DNA of 64,000 bases from Cryptomeria japonica (Eukaryota; Streptophyta; Pinopsida; Cupressales; Cupressaceae), in contig NC_081411.1 of NCBI RefSeq assembly GCF_030272615.1, forward strand, positions 827,136,897 to 827,200,896, read 5' to 3'. Below, piece after piece: positions 43,286-54,028 of this stretch; the stretch's first letter is position 1; every line of letters starts with the position of its first letter. The notes beneath the pieces are model-generated. The model saw only the letters and a program-made list of their open reading frames with translations. It ran no database searches and was not told the origin of the DNA. The position numbers and the translations under genes are program-made.

Positions 43286-45265
43286 ATGGAACAAGCAAAT
43301 CCTATGGCTCCGAGTGATAAGGGTGATAGTAATCAACAACCATTTGGGAAGTTTAAACCGAACAGAGAGTCCATTAAATTCAATGAAAACATCATCAACA
43401 ACAATGTGAATGCAGCATCAGGTGTGCCTCCTATTTCTAAGTTTTTCAAGAAAGAAAGAAAGTTTACTCCTTTGAATGAATCATTGCATAGTATTATGAA
43501 TAAGTTATTGGAACAAAATGTGCTTACTCTCCCTCCTATAAAGAAAATAGATCCTGCAAAGATTAATTTACCCTATTTTGATAACAAATCTTTTTGTCAA
43601 TTTCATTGTCAACCTGGGCATGATACTGAAAAATGTTTTCCTTTAAAGGGTAAAATTCAAGATTTGATTGATAATAATACTATCTCTGTTTCAGGTGTGA
43701 ATGATAAAGGCAACACATTTGTAGCTCTTCCTAACCAAAATCTTAAGATTTCTACTGATCCATTACCTTCTCATACTTCTAATGTGATTGAGACTAATGG
43801 TTCCTCTTTCTCACCTGATGGTCTTGTGTCTATGACTCCGAATGTGATTAACTTTGTAGAGCAACAGAAAATCCCTAAAGAACCTTCCATCACATTTGAT
43901 TCCAGTGAAACTATCAGGGCACCTGATGGTCCTTTATATATAGTTGCAAAATTCAAGAATACACCTTGCCGTGGAGTGCTTATTGATCCTTCTTGCATGG
44001 TTAATGTCATTACTGAAGAATTTCTTTTTACTTTGCAATTGAATCAAGTGATCTATGACAAAAAAAATGTGGTTGTGAAATTATTTGATGCATTTTCTTC
44101 TCCTACAATTGGTTCTATTACATTACCTATTGAGGTCCATAACAAATCCCTTGATGTGAGCTTTGCTATTAATCCATCATCCGAACAATTTCGTGTGAAG
44201 CTAGGCTATCCTTGGCTATCTTCCATGAAAGCTATTGCTTCTCCTATTCACAAGTGTTTGAAATTTCCCCATAATGGCGAAGTTGTTACTGTTAATCATA
44301 GTCTCTTTAAACCAGCTGAAAGAACTTCTAGCATTCCCATTGATTATTTTTGGCCTAAACAATTCCAATCTCTTCCACCGCGAAGTGATCATCTTTTCAA
44401 ATCTTATCAAAAGTGGAAAAAAGATATGATCCTATCTCTAAGTGAACCTCGAACACCCAAACTTGATATTCCTATCGTTCTTTAGAAGGAAGTTCTTCCT
44501 TTGAAAGATAAAACTAATGTCTTTCCTCAAGAAGATTCCCAACCCATTCCTATGGATGTGACTATGTCTATGTCTAATAAACTTTCTAAAAGTAGACCTA
44601 TACCTCCTCATCATGATGGACTTGGTCTCCTTCCTAAACCAAATATTCCTCCTTTATATGGAGCAGTTCCTCCTCCTTCCTCTTATAAAGAGAAGAGACC
44701 TTCCTCTTCTCCTATTATCCAACCTAAGAGACCACAACCTAAACACCCAAGTGATAAGGATGAGAACATTCCTCCTCCTCAATCTTCTCAACTTCCTACC
44801 AAGACTAGATGAAATTATTCTGCACGTGAACGCTGATGAAAGCATCGTCTTAGAGCTCATGCAGCTACTTCTCAAACTTTGCAATCCCCAAAAACACCTT
44901 CAGCTAGTATTATGCCATTTTCTCCTCAGCCAAAAATTGAGCCAAAATCTCCTAAGCATAAGATGCATGATGGTTTTGATCTTGTGCGAGTTAAAGATCC
45001 TATTTTTATAAATCTTGATGATGATATAGATGAAAATGTTATTCATGATGAAAATGTTACTTCTCTTTCTTCTGATAGTGAATATGAATATGTTGATATT
45101 GATAACCATTTATCTAACGAATTTTCTAAAGCACTTATCCTAGCTCCTAGACAAGAACAACGTGGCTTGGAACATGAACATAGCCCTTGTTTGGATCTTG
45201 TGATAGCTCCATCTGCTATGTTGGATGTTCCTCCTCTAGCGTGTTTCCTGTCTTCAAAATATTGA
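43286..45265 (+). pseudogene. Element H Gag-tail/protease-like polyprotein (no pol)
   Basis: The first ATG in the frame is 43286 (MEQANPMAPSDKGDSNQQP). The open stretch to 44485 contains a Tat-type zinc motif (CQFHCQPGHDTEKCFPLK, about 43596-43650) and a retropepsin-like domain (about 43960-44280) whose active-site region reads VLIDPSCMVN: Pro replaces the expected residue after Asp, so it is probably inactive. The GYPWLSSMKAI block closes the fold. After TAG at 44483 the frame goes on with a Pro/Lys/Ser-rich linker (to about 44811), stops, and an acidic segment to 45265. Nothing of RT follows. Confidence 0.78.
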
Positions 45266-46056
45266 TCAGCAAGATCGGGGGGTGGATGACGTGCTAGACT
45301 AGTTCATTAGCACAGCAGACTCTCTCCTCCTCTCTTGATATCTTTTGTTACTTCTTCTATGTGTTATTCTCATTCTTCTATTTGTTGTCCTTAGTGTTGT
45401 CTACTTGAGGACGATGCAAAGCATTGAGATCTCTTTTGGTCTCTCTCATGTGGACTCAAAAGACACATGTGTTCCCTTCTTCTAGGTGACCTTCCTTGAT
45501 TGGGGAATGAAGAAAAATTATGCATACATACATATGATATACATGAATTATCATATAGCATACTGACCCCAAGGAAAGTGAAGTCACCTCGTGATTTGTG
45601 TTTTGTGTCCATTATCCTTGGGTTTATCTCACACTTGGGGGCTAAATCTTTGTGATAACATGCTCCTTTCCCTTCTCATTTCTTATGTGTATCACTACCT
45701 TAAAGCAATCACCCCCAATGAGGCATGTGCGATCGCTTTAACATAGGGGGTATACGCTTCGTTCATATCTCTTCAATATTCTTAAAAAATTTCTTGGCGA
45801 ACTTAGCTTTGCCTTGAAAATTTTTGGTATTTTTTCTTGCATGACTCATAGTGAGGGAACTGTACTACTATCAGTCATGGTTCTCCCTCGTGATCATCCC
45901 TTTTACTTTGTCAATCGAAGTCATAAGATCCTTAGTCCACTGGGGGTTTGGTGTATCTTGCCTCCTTGACGTGGTGAAAGTCTTTCAATGTTGTTTCCTT
46001 GTACTTTACCGAAAGTATGGGCGTACGCTTATACTCCCGCTAAAGTGGGGGCTAAA
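45266..46056 (+). other. Element H 3' noncoding region and polypurine tract
   Basis: No pol domain is present. The last 15 bases (46042-46056, AAAGTGGGGGCTAAA) form the polypurine tract directly before the 3' LTR; the same tract precedes the 3' LTR of I (about 57066-57081). Confidence 0.72.
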
Positions 46057-47044
46057 TGTAGCATCGTAAAATTGTGACACTTGTAATTTCGACTGCATTT
46101 GGGTCTTCACGATGCTGGCGCAATGTTGAACCTGAATGGAGACCCCAAAACCTGTTTACGACATCAAAAACTGCATCTTTCTGCACCTTGGCCTGATCCT
46201 CCTTGCACCCTATTGTCCCGAAAGGTGGGACCATGGCGCCCAGTGCCCTAGTCCCTGGCCCTATTTTGGGCCCGGTCTCTTGTTGGCCATCGGGTCTTCA
46301 AATTTGCAATTTGGAAAATAATGTTCCTAGGTCGGCCTAAGGTCAGAAAAATTAGTCTCCTAACCCTAATTGACAAGTATATAAACTACATTTCCCCTCA
46401 CGAAAAAAGGAGGAAAAATATATGTGTGCAAGAGGCGGAAGTGATAGGAAAACATTCAAACATTCAAGCATTCAAGCATTCCTTCAAGCAATTGAGCATT
46501 CTAGGTCTCCATTCAAGGCTAGGTGTTGCATTCAAGACAAGGATTCAACCATTGAAGAGGAGATCACCTACAACACACAACATACAACATACAACATCAT
46601 TACACCTTCGCATGTAAAAATACAAACATTCTTACAACAAGGTATCAGTACTTGATTACATTACAAACATTTACATTTTAGCATTCTCATTTCTTGGTTA
46701 ATTCCAAAACCGGGGTTTGACCTGAAGGCAAACCCCTAATCCCTAACCCCCCAATTGTCCTCTCTTTTCTATGTGTAGGTTGTAGGTACATGGTTTTAAT
46801 TGAAGATCTGGAATCCTTGTGCAGAGACGAACGGATCCCCCTTCGTTTCGCAGATTTTTCTGAGGACCATGTGCACTCCGGGCGCCATCGTCCCGTCAAC
46901 TTTTGCTCAAACTTGCAGGACAGCATCGTCTCGATATTTTACTACTAATTTCAGGTCTGTAGCTTCATCCTGTGTCTCTATCTCCATCTACAAGTGAATC
47001 TTTCCTACTTTTACATACACTCCTAGTTCAATCCTTCTATCTAC
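46057..47044 (+). repeat. 3' LTR of element H, left part
   Basis: Matches 40848-41835 with few, mostly C/T, differences. TATA box at 46378-46384 and dyad module at 46864-46893. It is cut at 47044 by element I; TCTAC at 47040-47044 is the target duplication. Confidence 0.95.
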
Positions 47045-48713
47045 TGTAGCGTCGTAAATTGTACGCACTTGCTAGGGTGGTACAATTTCGCACCTAGTTT
47101 AGCACCCGCCTTAGTGCATTTTACATTTTGCATTGCATTTCTCCTTTAGCACTTAATTAATCAAATTAATTAGGTCTAAGGTCCTATTTCATCATCCTCT
47201 ACATCATAAAGTTGGGCCCTTTCGTTAAAGCGTGCCCTTTTCATCTTATTCCTCCAATACATCACTCAATCAAAAACCCTAATTAAGTCCTATTTTGAAC
47301 TTGGGGGCTTGGTTTCGGGGGTCAAAACATCTCGAAATCACCTGTAACTTCGGGATTCTCTCTAAAATCATCATATCCGACGGCCCTAAAAATTTGGTGA
47401 AAAGTTGTCAGGAGCATGGCGCCCGGAGTGCACATGGTCCTGGACATTTTTCCCAAAATTTAAGGAGCACAATCCAATCATAAAATAAAGCTTAACCCCA
47501 AGAAATTGGCAGGAAATTCAATCTCTAGGTCGGCCAAAAGACGAAATTACGACCTAGGGTTTCCTACATAAGAGCTCTCTTTCTTCATTTGAAGGGATCC
47601 GATTTTTGTTTTCAGGAACCTCATAGGCAGCAAAAGAGCAGATCTTTAAAGACTTCAACAACATTCAACATCCTTCTATCAAGCATTTATCAATTTCATT
47701 CATCCATTTAGGGCTTGGAAGACATTGAAGAACAATAGGAGATTACCGACTGAAGATTGGCTTGTACTCCTCCTTTGAGGGTTGGGTATGATTTCATGTT
47801 GTTTTCATGTCTTTGCATAAGCTTCAATATATCCTTTATTCATGCTTTAGATCACTTTGCATCTTGATTTAGAGCATTTACATTATCATTTACAAGCAAT
47901 TAGGGTTTACTTTCTAGGTTGCTCTAGTTTGCTTTCTTGCATTTTAGGAACTTGCACACACACTAGGTCTACACACACAATACAATTTACAAAACAACTT
48001 GGCTATTAGTGGAGGTGGAAATCACCGAAGTGGGGGTTTGACTAAGGCAAAACCCTATATAGCCGCCCATACCATTTTCAGATATAAGTGCACGTTTCGG
48101 GACTCGGACGACGCCGCAAGTGACAGATCCGGGAAGAGCAGGTTGAGACAGCACTCCACACCAAATTGCAGAATAAAAGACTGGGATAGGGGTGCTAGGC
48201 ACCCTGGTCCTGCCAGGACAGGGGCGCTGGGCGCCCTAGTCCCTGGGATAGAGGCGTTGGGCGCCCTAGTCCTCCTGACAGACAGTGTTTTTTGACATTT
48301 CCGGCAGTTTTCCAGAGTGCAAAACAGCAGTTTCCAGTGCAGTTTTCGGGACAGAATCAGGACAGTGGCGCCCACGCCCCCGTCCCGAACATTTTCAGTC
48401 CGATTTTGACTCCGGGTACACATCTGCATTCTTATTTCATCCTTGTATTTACAGTTGTTCATTGTTTAATCTCAATTCTGCAATCTTGTTATTAGTTCGT
48501 ACTTGCATTTTGGGATTAGGACTTGAACTTGCATCATTTTATCTTTCAATTTCAATGAAGCAATAGAAATCCTAATAGATATCCCATGGCTCTCTCTTTC
48601 ACAAAAAGAAGTAGCCAATTGTGTGATATCTCTAGGTTCTTTCGTATTCCGTAATGTGTGTCAAAAGGTAGGATTAGGGCATGTTAACCTAGTCTCGCTT
48701 TTTCCCCTACACA
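47045..48713 (+). repeat. 5' LTR of element I
   Basis: Starts TGTAGCGTCG and ends CCTACACA. It contains the 30-bp dyad module at 47411-47440, a possible TATA box (TATATAG, 48056-48062; the same at 58092-58098) and three ~31-bp GC-rich units at 48189, 48221 and 48251 of the type GGGCGCTGGGCGCCCTAGTCC. Confidence 0.95.
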
Positions 48714-48716
48714 TTT

Positions 48717-48734
48717 TGGTGAACCCGATGTGAA
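48717..48734 (+). other. Primer-binding site of element I (tRNA-Trp type)
   Basis: TGGTGAACCCGATGTGAA follows the LTR by three bases. It is the same as the site of H except for one C-to-T change. Confidence 0.75.
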
Positions 48735-48887
48735 ATCTATCATTGCTTCCTCTTGCATTGCATTCGTTAGATCTAGATCTAGATTTAGTGTGTTTTCATT
48801 TCATGTTTCATTAAAAAGAAAAAAGAAAAAAAAAGAGTGTGTTTCTTTGCATTGTGTGTTTAAATTTTATGCAACCTTTATTTCAAA

Positions 48888-51368
48888 ATGTCAGATTTTT
48901 ATTTGCAAAATGTTCATGCTTTTGATGATTATTATGAGTATAGCCAAGATGAATTAGATGAAGTTTTAGATGAGTTTTTAAACCCTAAAGATGCCAAACC
49001 TTCATTTTACCAAAAACTCATAAACCTTGTTACTATGCCATTTAGATGTGATGAGAAAGATAAGTCGAATGGTTCCTCTCAAGGGTACATTCCTATCAAC
49101 TCTTCCACTGAATCTAGTAACATGGTTGTTTTCAATAATCCCCTCTATGAGGAGATGTCTCCTTTTGAATCAAAAGATAAACCTTTTAATCGATATGATC
49201 ATGCTTTGTTGGATGATGCTCTTGATGACTTTGTGGCTTTACCGAAATCTTTAAACAAGAACAAGACTTCTAAATTGGTTAACATGATAAACCTGAATGA
49301 GCATAATAAGCCTCTCTTTGAAGTCCAAGGTGCTTATCCTTCTCCCACCTTTCAAGTTCCTAAATCACCTCTCCTTACTGTCCTCGGAGGGTATGATCAT
49401 GATTCCTTTCGTACCCCAAATAAACCAATTATCACCGTGCAAGGAAGAAAACCTATAAGTCCTTATAGTTATGCCAAGCAAATAACTAGAGAGAGTTATC
49501 ATGCGGTTGCCCATACTTATCACAGCAGAAATAATAGGCAGCCTAATCCTCCTCTTGTTATTCCAGTTTCTCTCCCTAATCCTCAATTAATTCTTCCACA
49601 AGATCCCCGTATTTCACAAGTTATGGGTAAGGAATATGATCTCATAGAACAACTTAAAGCTACCCCCGCTAAGATATCCCTCTGGGATTTGATTCAAACT
49701 TCTTCCATTCATCATGGAATGTTACAAGATGCCTTGAAAGATTTGAATGTTCCTCCACCGAATACATCTAGTAATATAGCATATTTGGTTAACTCTGTGA
49801 TGAATCCTAAAGCTCAAATAGTGTTTACCCAAGATGAGTTGCCAACTAGTGAAATTCAACAACAATATGATCCCTTGATGATTGTGGTTATCATGAAAGA
49901 CACTGCTATAAGATGAACACTAGTAGATAATGGCTCTGGCCTTAATGTGTGTAGCATCAATCTATTGCATAAAATGAATGTGGATACATCTCTCATTGAG
50001 CCTGATTCTCGTCCCATTCGAGGCTTTGACAATGTGGCTAAGACTTCATTAGGTATCATCACCTTACCCCTCACAGTAGGACCTATTACTTTACCTACTC
50101 CTATCCATGTTATGTCGGGAAATTTAACATACAACTTGTTATTAGGGAGGCCTTGGATTCACAGTATGCAAGCTGTCCCCTCTACATTGCATAGACAAGT
50201 TAAATTTATCTATAACAATAAGACATATACCTTGATAGGTGACACTAATTTCCAAGCTTGTCTACAAACATCTACTTCCAAAGGGGGTTCTTCTAAGCCA
50301 TCCTCGTCTAGTGATGACTCTTTAAACAAGATACCTATCGATGAATCTTTGCCCTCAGATGATCAAAATTCTTTGGATGAGTCCGGAACTCCTGAAGAAG
50401 ATTCTTCTCGACTAGAATCTACACATAAGAAAGATTTTGATCCTAAGAAAGTTCTCGAAGAAGATGATTGGGGATCTCTTGATTTCAATCCCACCTTTGT
50501 AGGTGAATATAAGGTTCCTTCTAGAGAGCTTAAAGTTGAAAAGAAGGAAGAAGCTAAAAATCAATCAATCTTACCTAAACCTATGAGTAATAATTTTGTG
50601 GCCGCTTCTCAAACTTCTTCTCCTCATACCTCTAATTATGAAGAGTTTGATTCTTTGTCTTATGAAAAACCACCTTCTCTTCCTGAAATGGTTGATCATT
50701 ATGGTCATGGTTTTCACATTTTTACTAAGCATGGGTATCATGGAAAAGGTTGTGGTGCTCATGAACAAGGGATAAAAGTTCCTCTAGAGACTAATTTTCA
50801 CAATTATGCCTTTGGACTTGGCTATAATCCCTGCAAATGTACTAAAGCTTCTAAAAGACCATACATTAGTGTTAATGCTATTTCTACATCTCTATCAATG
50901 CAACACCCTGAGTATATTGATGGGGATCCTTCGGGTGACTATGCTTTGGATATCTTCCCTACTGACGATGCTTTAGCTGAGTTCTTGGGAGCCTATGACA
51001 CTCTTCCTCGTTATCATCACAATAGGGGGCTCCCTTATTGTTTGAACACTGAAGCCTATTTTGGAAAAGAGATTGATAATGATGAGATTGTGAAAGAATT
51101 CCCTCAGTTAAAGGATACTCCTCAACAAAGTAATCTTCTCATAAGTGACACCACTGATGTTAAGATGGATCCTTGCAATGAAGAGAGAGTTATTAAAATT
51201 GGAAAATGTTTGGATGAAGAGGAACAAAAACAATATGAAGATTTATTGCATGAATTCCCTGAGATCTTTGCTTGGACATACTCTGACATGCCTGGTATAG
51301 ATCCTAAGATTGTCACTCATAATATTGTCTTAGTTCCCAATGCTAAGCCTGTGAAACAAAAGATTTGA
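48888..51368 (+). pseudogene. Element I Gag-tail/protease and linker (two stops)
   Basis: The ATG at 48888 (MSDFYLQNVHAFDDYYEYSQ) opens a 342-codon stretch ending in TGA at 49914-49916. The same frame continues with the retropepsin active site LVDNGSGLNVC (about 49919-49952) and the LLLGRPWIHSMQAVPS block (about 50135-50185). An acidic Ser/Asp-rich linker, a CGAHEQGI..GLGYNPCKCTK segment and the region leading to RT (EFPEIFAWTYSDMPGIDP, as in Tat-type pol) run to TGA at 51366-51368. No classical CCHC knuckle or capsid domain is obvious before the protease, so Gag is divergent or shortened. Confidence 0.83.
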
Positions 51369-51371
51369 AAA

Positions 51372-53375
51372 ATGAATCCTAAGGTGGCTTTGCTTGTTAA
51401 GGCTGAGATTGAAAAGTTATTGGAAGCTGGATTTATCCGCCCTATCGACTATTCCCCGTGGATTTCAAATATTGTCGCTATGGCTAAACCAGACAATAAA
51501 ATAAGAATGTGTACCGATTTTCGAGATTTAAATAAGGCTTCTTTAAAAGATGATTTCCCTCTTCCTAACCCTGAGTCTTTTCCCGATGACTTCATTCTTT
51601 CTATAGAGAAAGATGAAACTTGGGAGTTATACTTTGATGGTTCTAAGTGTCATACGGGATCGGGGGCAGGTGTTGTTCTGATTTCTCCTACAAAGAAATC
51701 CATTCCCTTATCCTATCGTCTAAATTTCCTGTGTACCAATAACATTGCTGAGTATGAGGCTCTTATAGCGGGAATAAAAGCAGCCTTAGCTCTGAATATA
51801 AAACACATACATATCTATGGAGATTCGCAATTGATTATAAGACAAGTAACAGGAATATATCAAGCAAAACAAGACAAATTATCACAATATAAAGACCTTG
51901 CCATCTCTTTATTACAAAAATTCGATTCTTATACCATGGAACCTGTTCCTCGAAAAGATAATCGACATGTGGATGCAATGGCATGTGTGGCTTCTCTTGT
52001 ATCTTTAGAGGACCCTGTGGTTGATTTTAAATTTGTTATTCACAACCTTATTTCTCCAGCTATTGTAGACGATTCTAGCTTGGTAACATGTTGTGACTTT
52101 GTAGATTCAGACGAATGGTATTCGCATATCGTAAGATATTTGACCGATGGTACCTTTCCTGATTCCGCTAATAGGAACACTAGGGCTAGAATCCGCAAGC
52201 TGTCTGCTAGATATATCATTCTTTCTAATGTCCTTTACCGAAGGGGTTATGACGGTCTTCTCCTTCGTTGTCTTAACAAATCAAAAATCCCCGTTGCTCT
52301 TGAAGAGGCACATTCAGGTGCTTGTGGGGGGCATTTTGGAGGCAAATCCTTGGTTCATAGATTGCTTCGTATGGGATACTATTGGCAAACTATGCAGAAG
52401 GATTCTTTTTCATTTGTTAAGAAATGTCATCAATGTCAACAACACAATAATCTAATTCATGCTCCTGCCCAAGAACTTCGTTCTCAAGTAGCTTCTTGGC
52501 CTTTCTCTGCATGGGGTTTGGATCTTATTGGTAAAATCTCTCCTCCTTCGTCTCAAGGACACACCTTCATTATAACCTCAACAGATTACTTTACGAAGTG
52601 GGTAGAAGCTATTCCCCTTCGCTCTACTACTGCTGAAGTGATTTGTCAATTTCTTCTAGAAAACATCATTTCTCGATTCGGGATACCTTCCACTATAATC
52701 TCAGATAATGGGACATCATTTAAGAACAAGGACGTGAAGAAATTCCTCAAGAAGTATCATATCAAACATCAATTTTCTACACCATAATATCCTCAATCAA
52801 ATGGTCAAGCCGAATCATCCAATAAAATAATTGAACAAATTCTTCGCAAAACCATGAATAAGCATGGTAAGGATTGGAGTAACCAGCTAATTTATGCTCT
52901 TTGGGCCTACCGAACGAGTGTACGAATTTCTACGGGAACTACTCCTTATAATCTTGTTTATGGTGCTGACGCTATTATGCCCTTAGAGTTAGAGATTCCA
53001 TCACTTAGGGTTTCTCTCAAAGGTATAGTAGATGATGATTCTTATAGAGAAAAATGACTCCAACAGCTTGAGATGCTTGATGAACAGTGTATAAATGCTC
53101 TTGAGCATATTCAAGCATATCACAAAACTCTACAACGAAGCTATAATGATAAGGTTATTCAACGTTCCTTCTCAGTGGGTGACTTAGTCCTCTATGAGAA
53201 TCAACGCAATGTGAATGCCTTACCTGCAGAAAAGGGAAAATTTAGTCCTAATTGGCTTGGACCATATATCGTTATTGAGGATTATGGATCAGGTGCTTAC
53301 AAAATAGCGGATGTAGACGGTATGCCTCTTAAAGAACCTATCAATGCTATGCACTTGCGTAGATATTATGCTTAA
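51372..53375 (+). pseudogene. Element I pol: RT fragment joined to RNase H, then integrase
   Basis: RT starts normally (LLEAGFIRPIDYSPWISNIV, then IRMCTDFRDLNKASLKDDFPLP) but at about 51567-51590 jumps in frame to the RNase H entry (WELYFDGSKCHTGSGAGVV). All of palm, YxDD and thumb, roughly 1 kb, is missing. RNase H keeps FDGS, AEYEAL, YGDSQLI and DAMA-type acidic positions. Integrase has the zinc residues (AHSGACGGHFG...CHQCQQ), LDLIG (first Asp), ISDNG (second Asp) and the NGQAESSNK Glu. Stops: TAA at about 52785 and TGA at about 53055. It ends MHLRRYYA with TAA at 53373-53375. Confidence 0.9.
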
Positions 53376-53894
53376 TTCTTCATTCCTTATTTATCTTCTT
53401 TTCAGTTCTTCAACATTGGATAATATGTTAGTATCTCCTAATTAGAGCAAAATAGAATTAAATGTTATGGCGTTTAATCTATATTGCTTCGTTCTTGACA
53501 AGCGTGTCTCTTTACTTTATAGTTTGTCTTGAATTCATTTATGTAAATTGTAAAAGATTTACATTTCCATTATGCTAGCATATTATACAGTGTCTTTATG
53601 TGTTAAGTAGAATTGTATCATGTTGTGTTTAAGTTCAAAATTAAATCACATTAGTTATATGATTCTTAGACTTAATGCATATTTCTTCCCTATCATCAAT
53701 GTAGTACTTGATTAAATATTTTAATTAAGTCACACATGTATCAATTTAATCATGGAGCATTGAGAAATCAATCACATGGAAATTAAATCCTGAACATACA
53801 TGTACACCTACCAAATGTATTAGATTTAATCAAAACAAAATATACATTGTTTTAAGCATTAAAGATAACACATTTGAGACAGAAGAGAAGCACG

Positions 53895-53969
<75 letters not shown>

Positions 53970-54028
53970 ATCGTATACAAATATAGGTCACTATACATCC
54001 AAAATGTGACCTCTCATACATCATAAAA
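53376..54028. other. Noncoding spacer between pol and the antisense PMD gene
   Basis: AT-rich, without recognised genes. It holds the TA/TG microsatellite listed separately. Confidence 0.6.
53894..53968. repeat. (TA)n(TG)n microsatellite
   Basis: About 11 TA units run directly into about 27 TG units. This is a simple-sequence repeat likely to vary in length. Confidence 0.97.

Noticed and set aside
53894-53968. TG repeat as a Z-DNA or promoter element
   Set aside because: A simple microsatellite is sufficient explanation; no associated promoter features.
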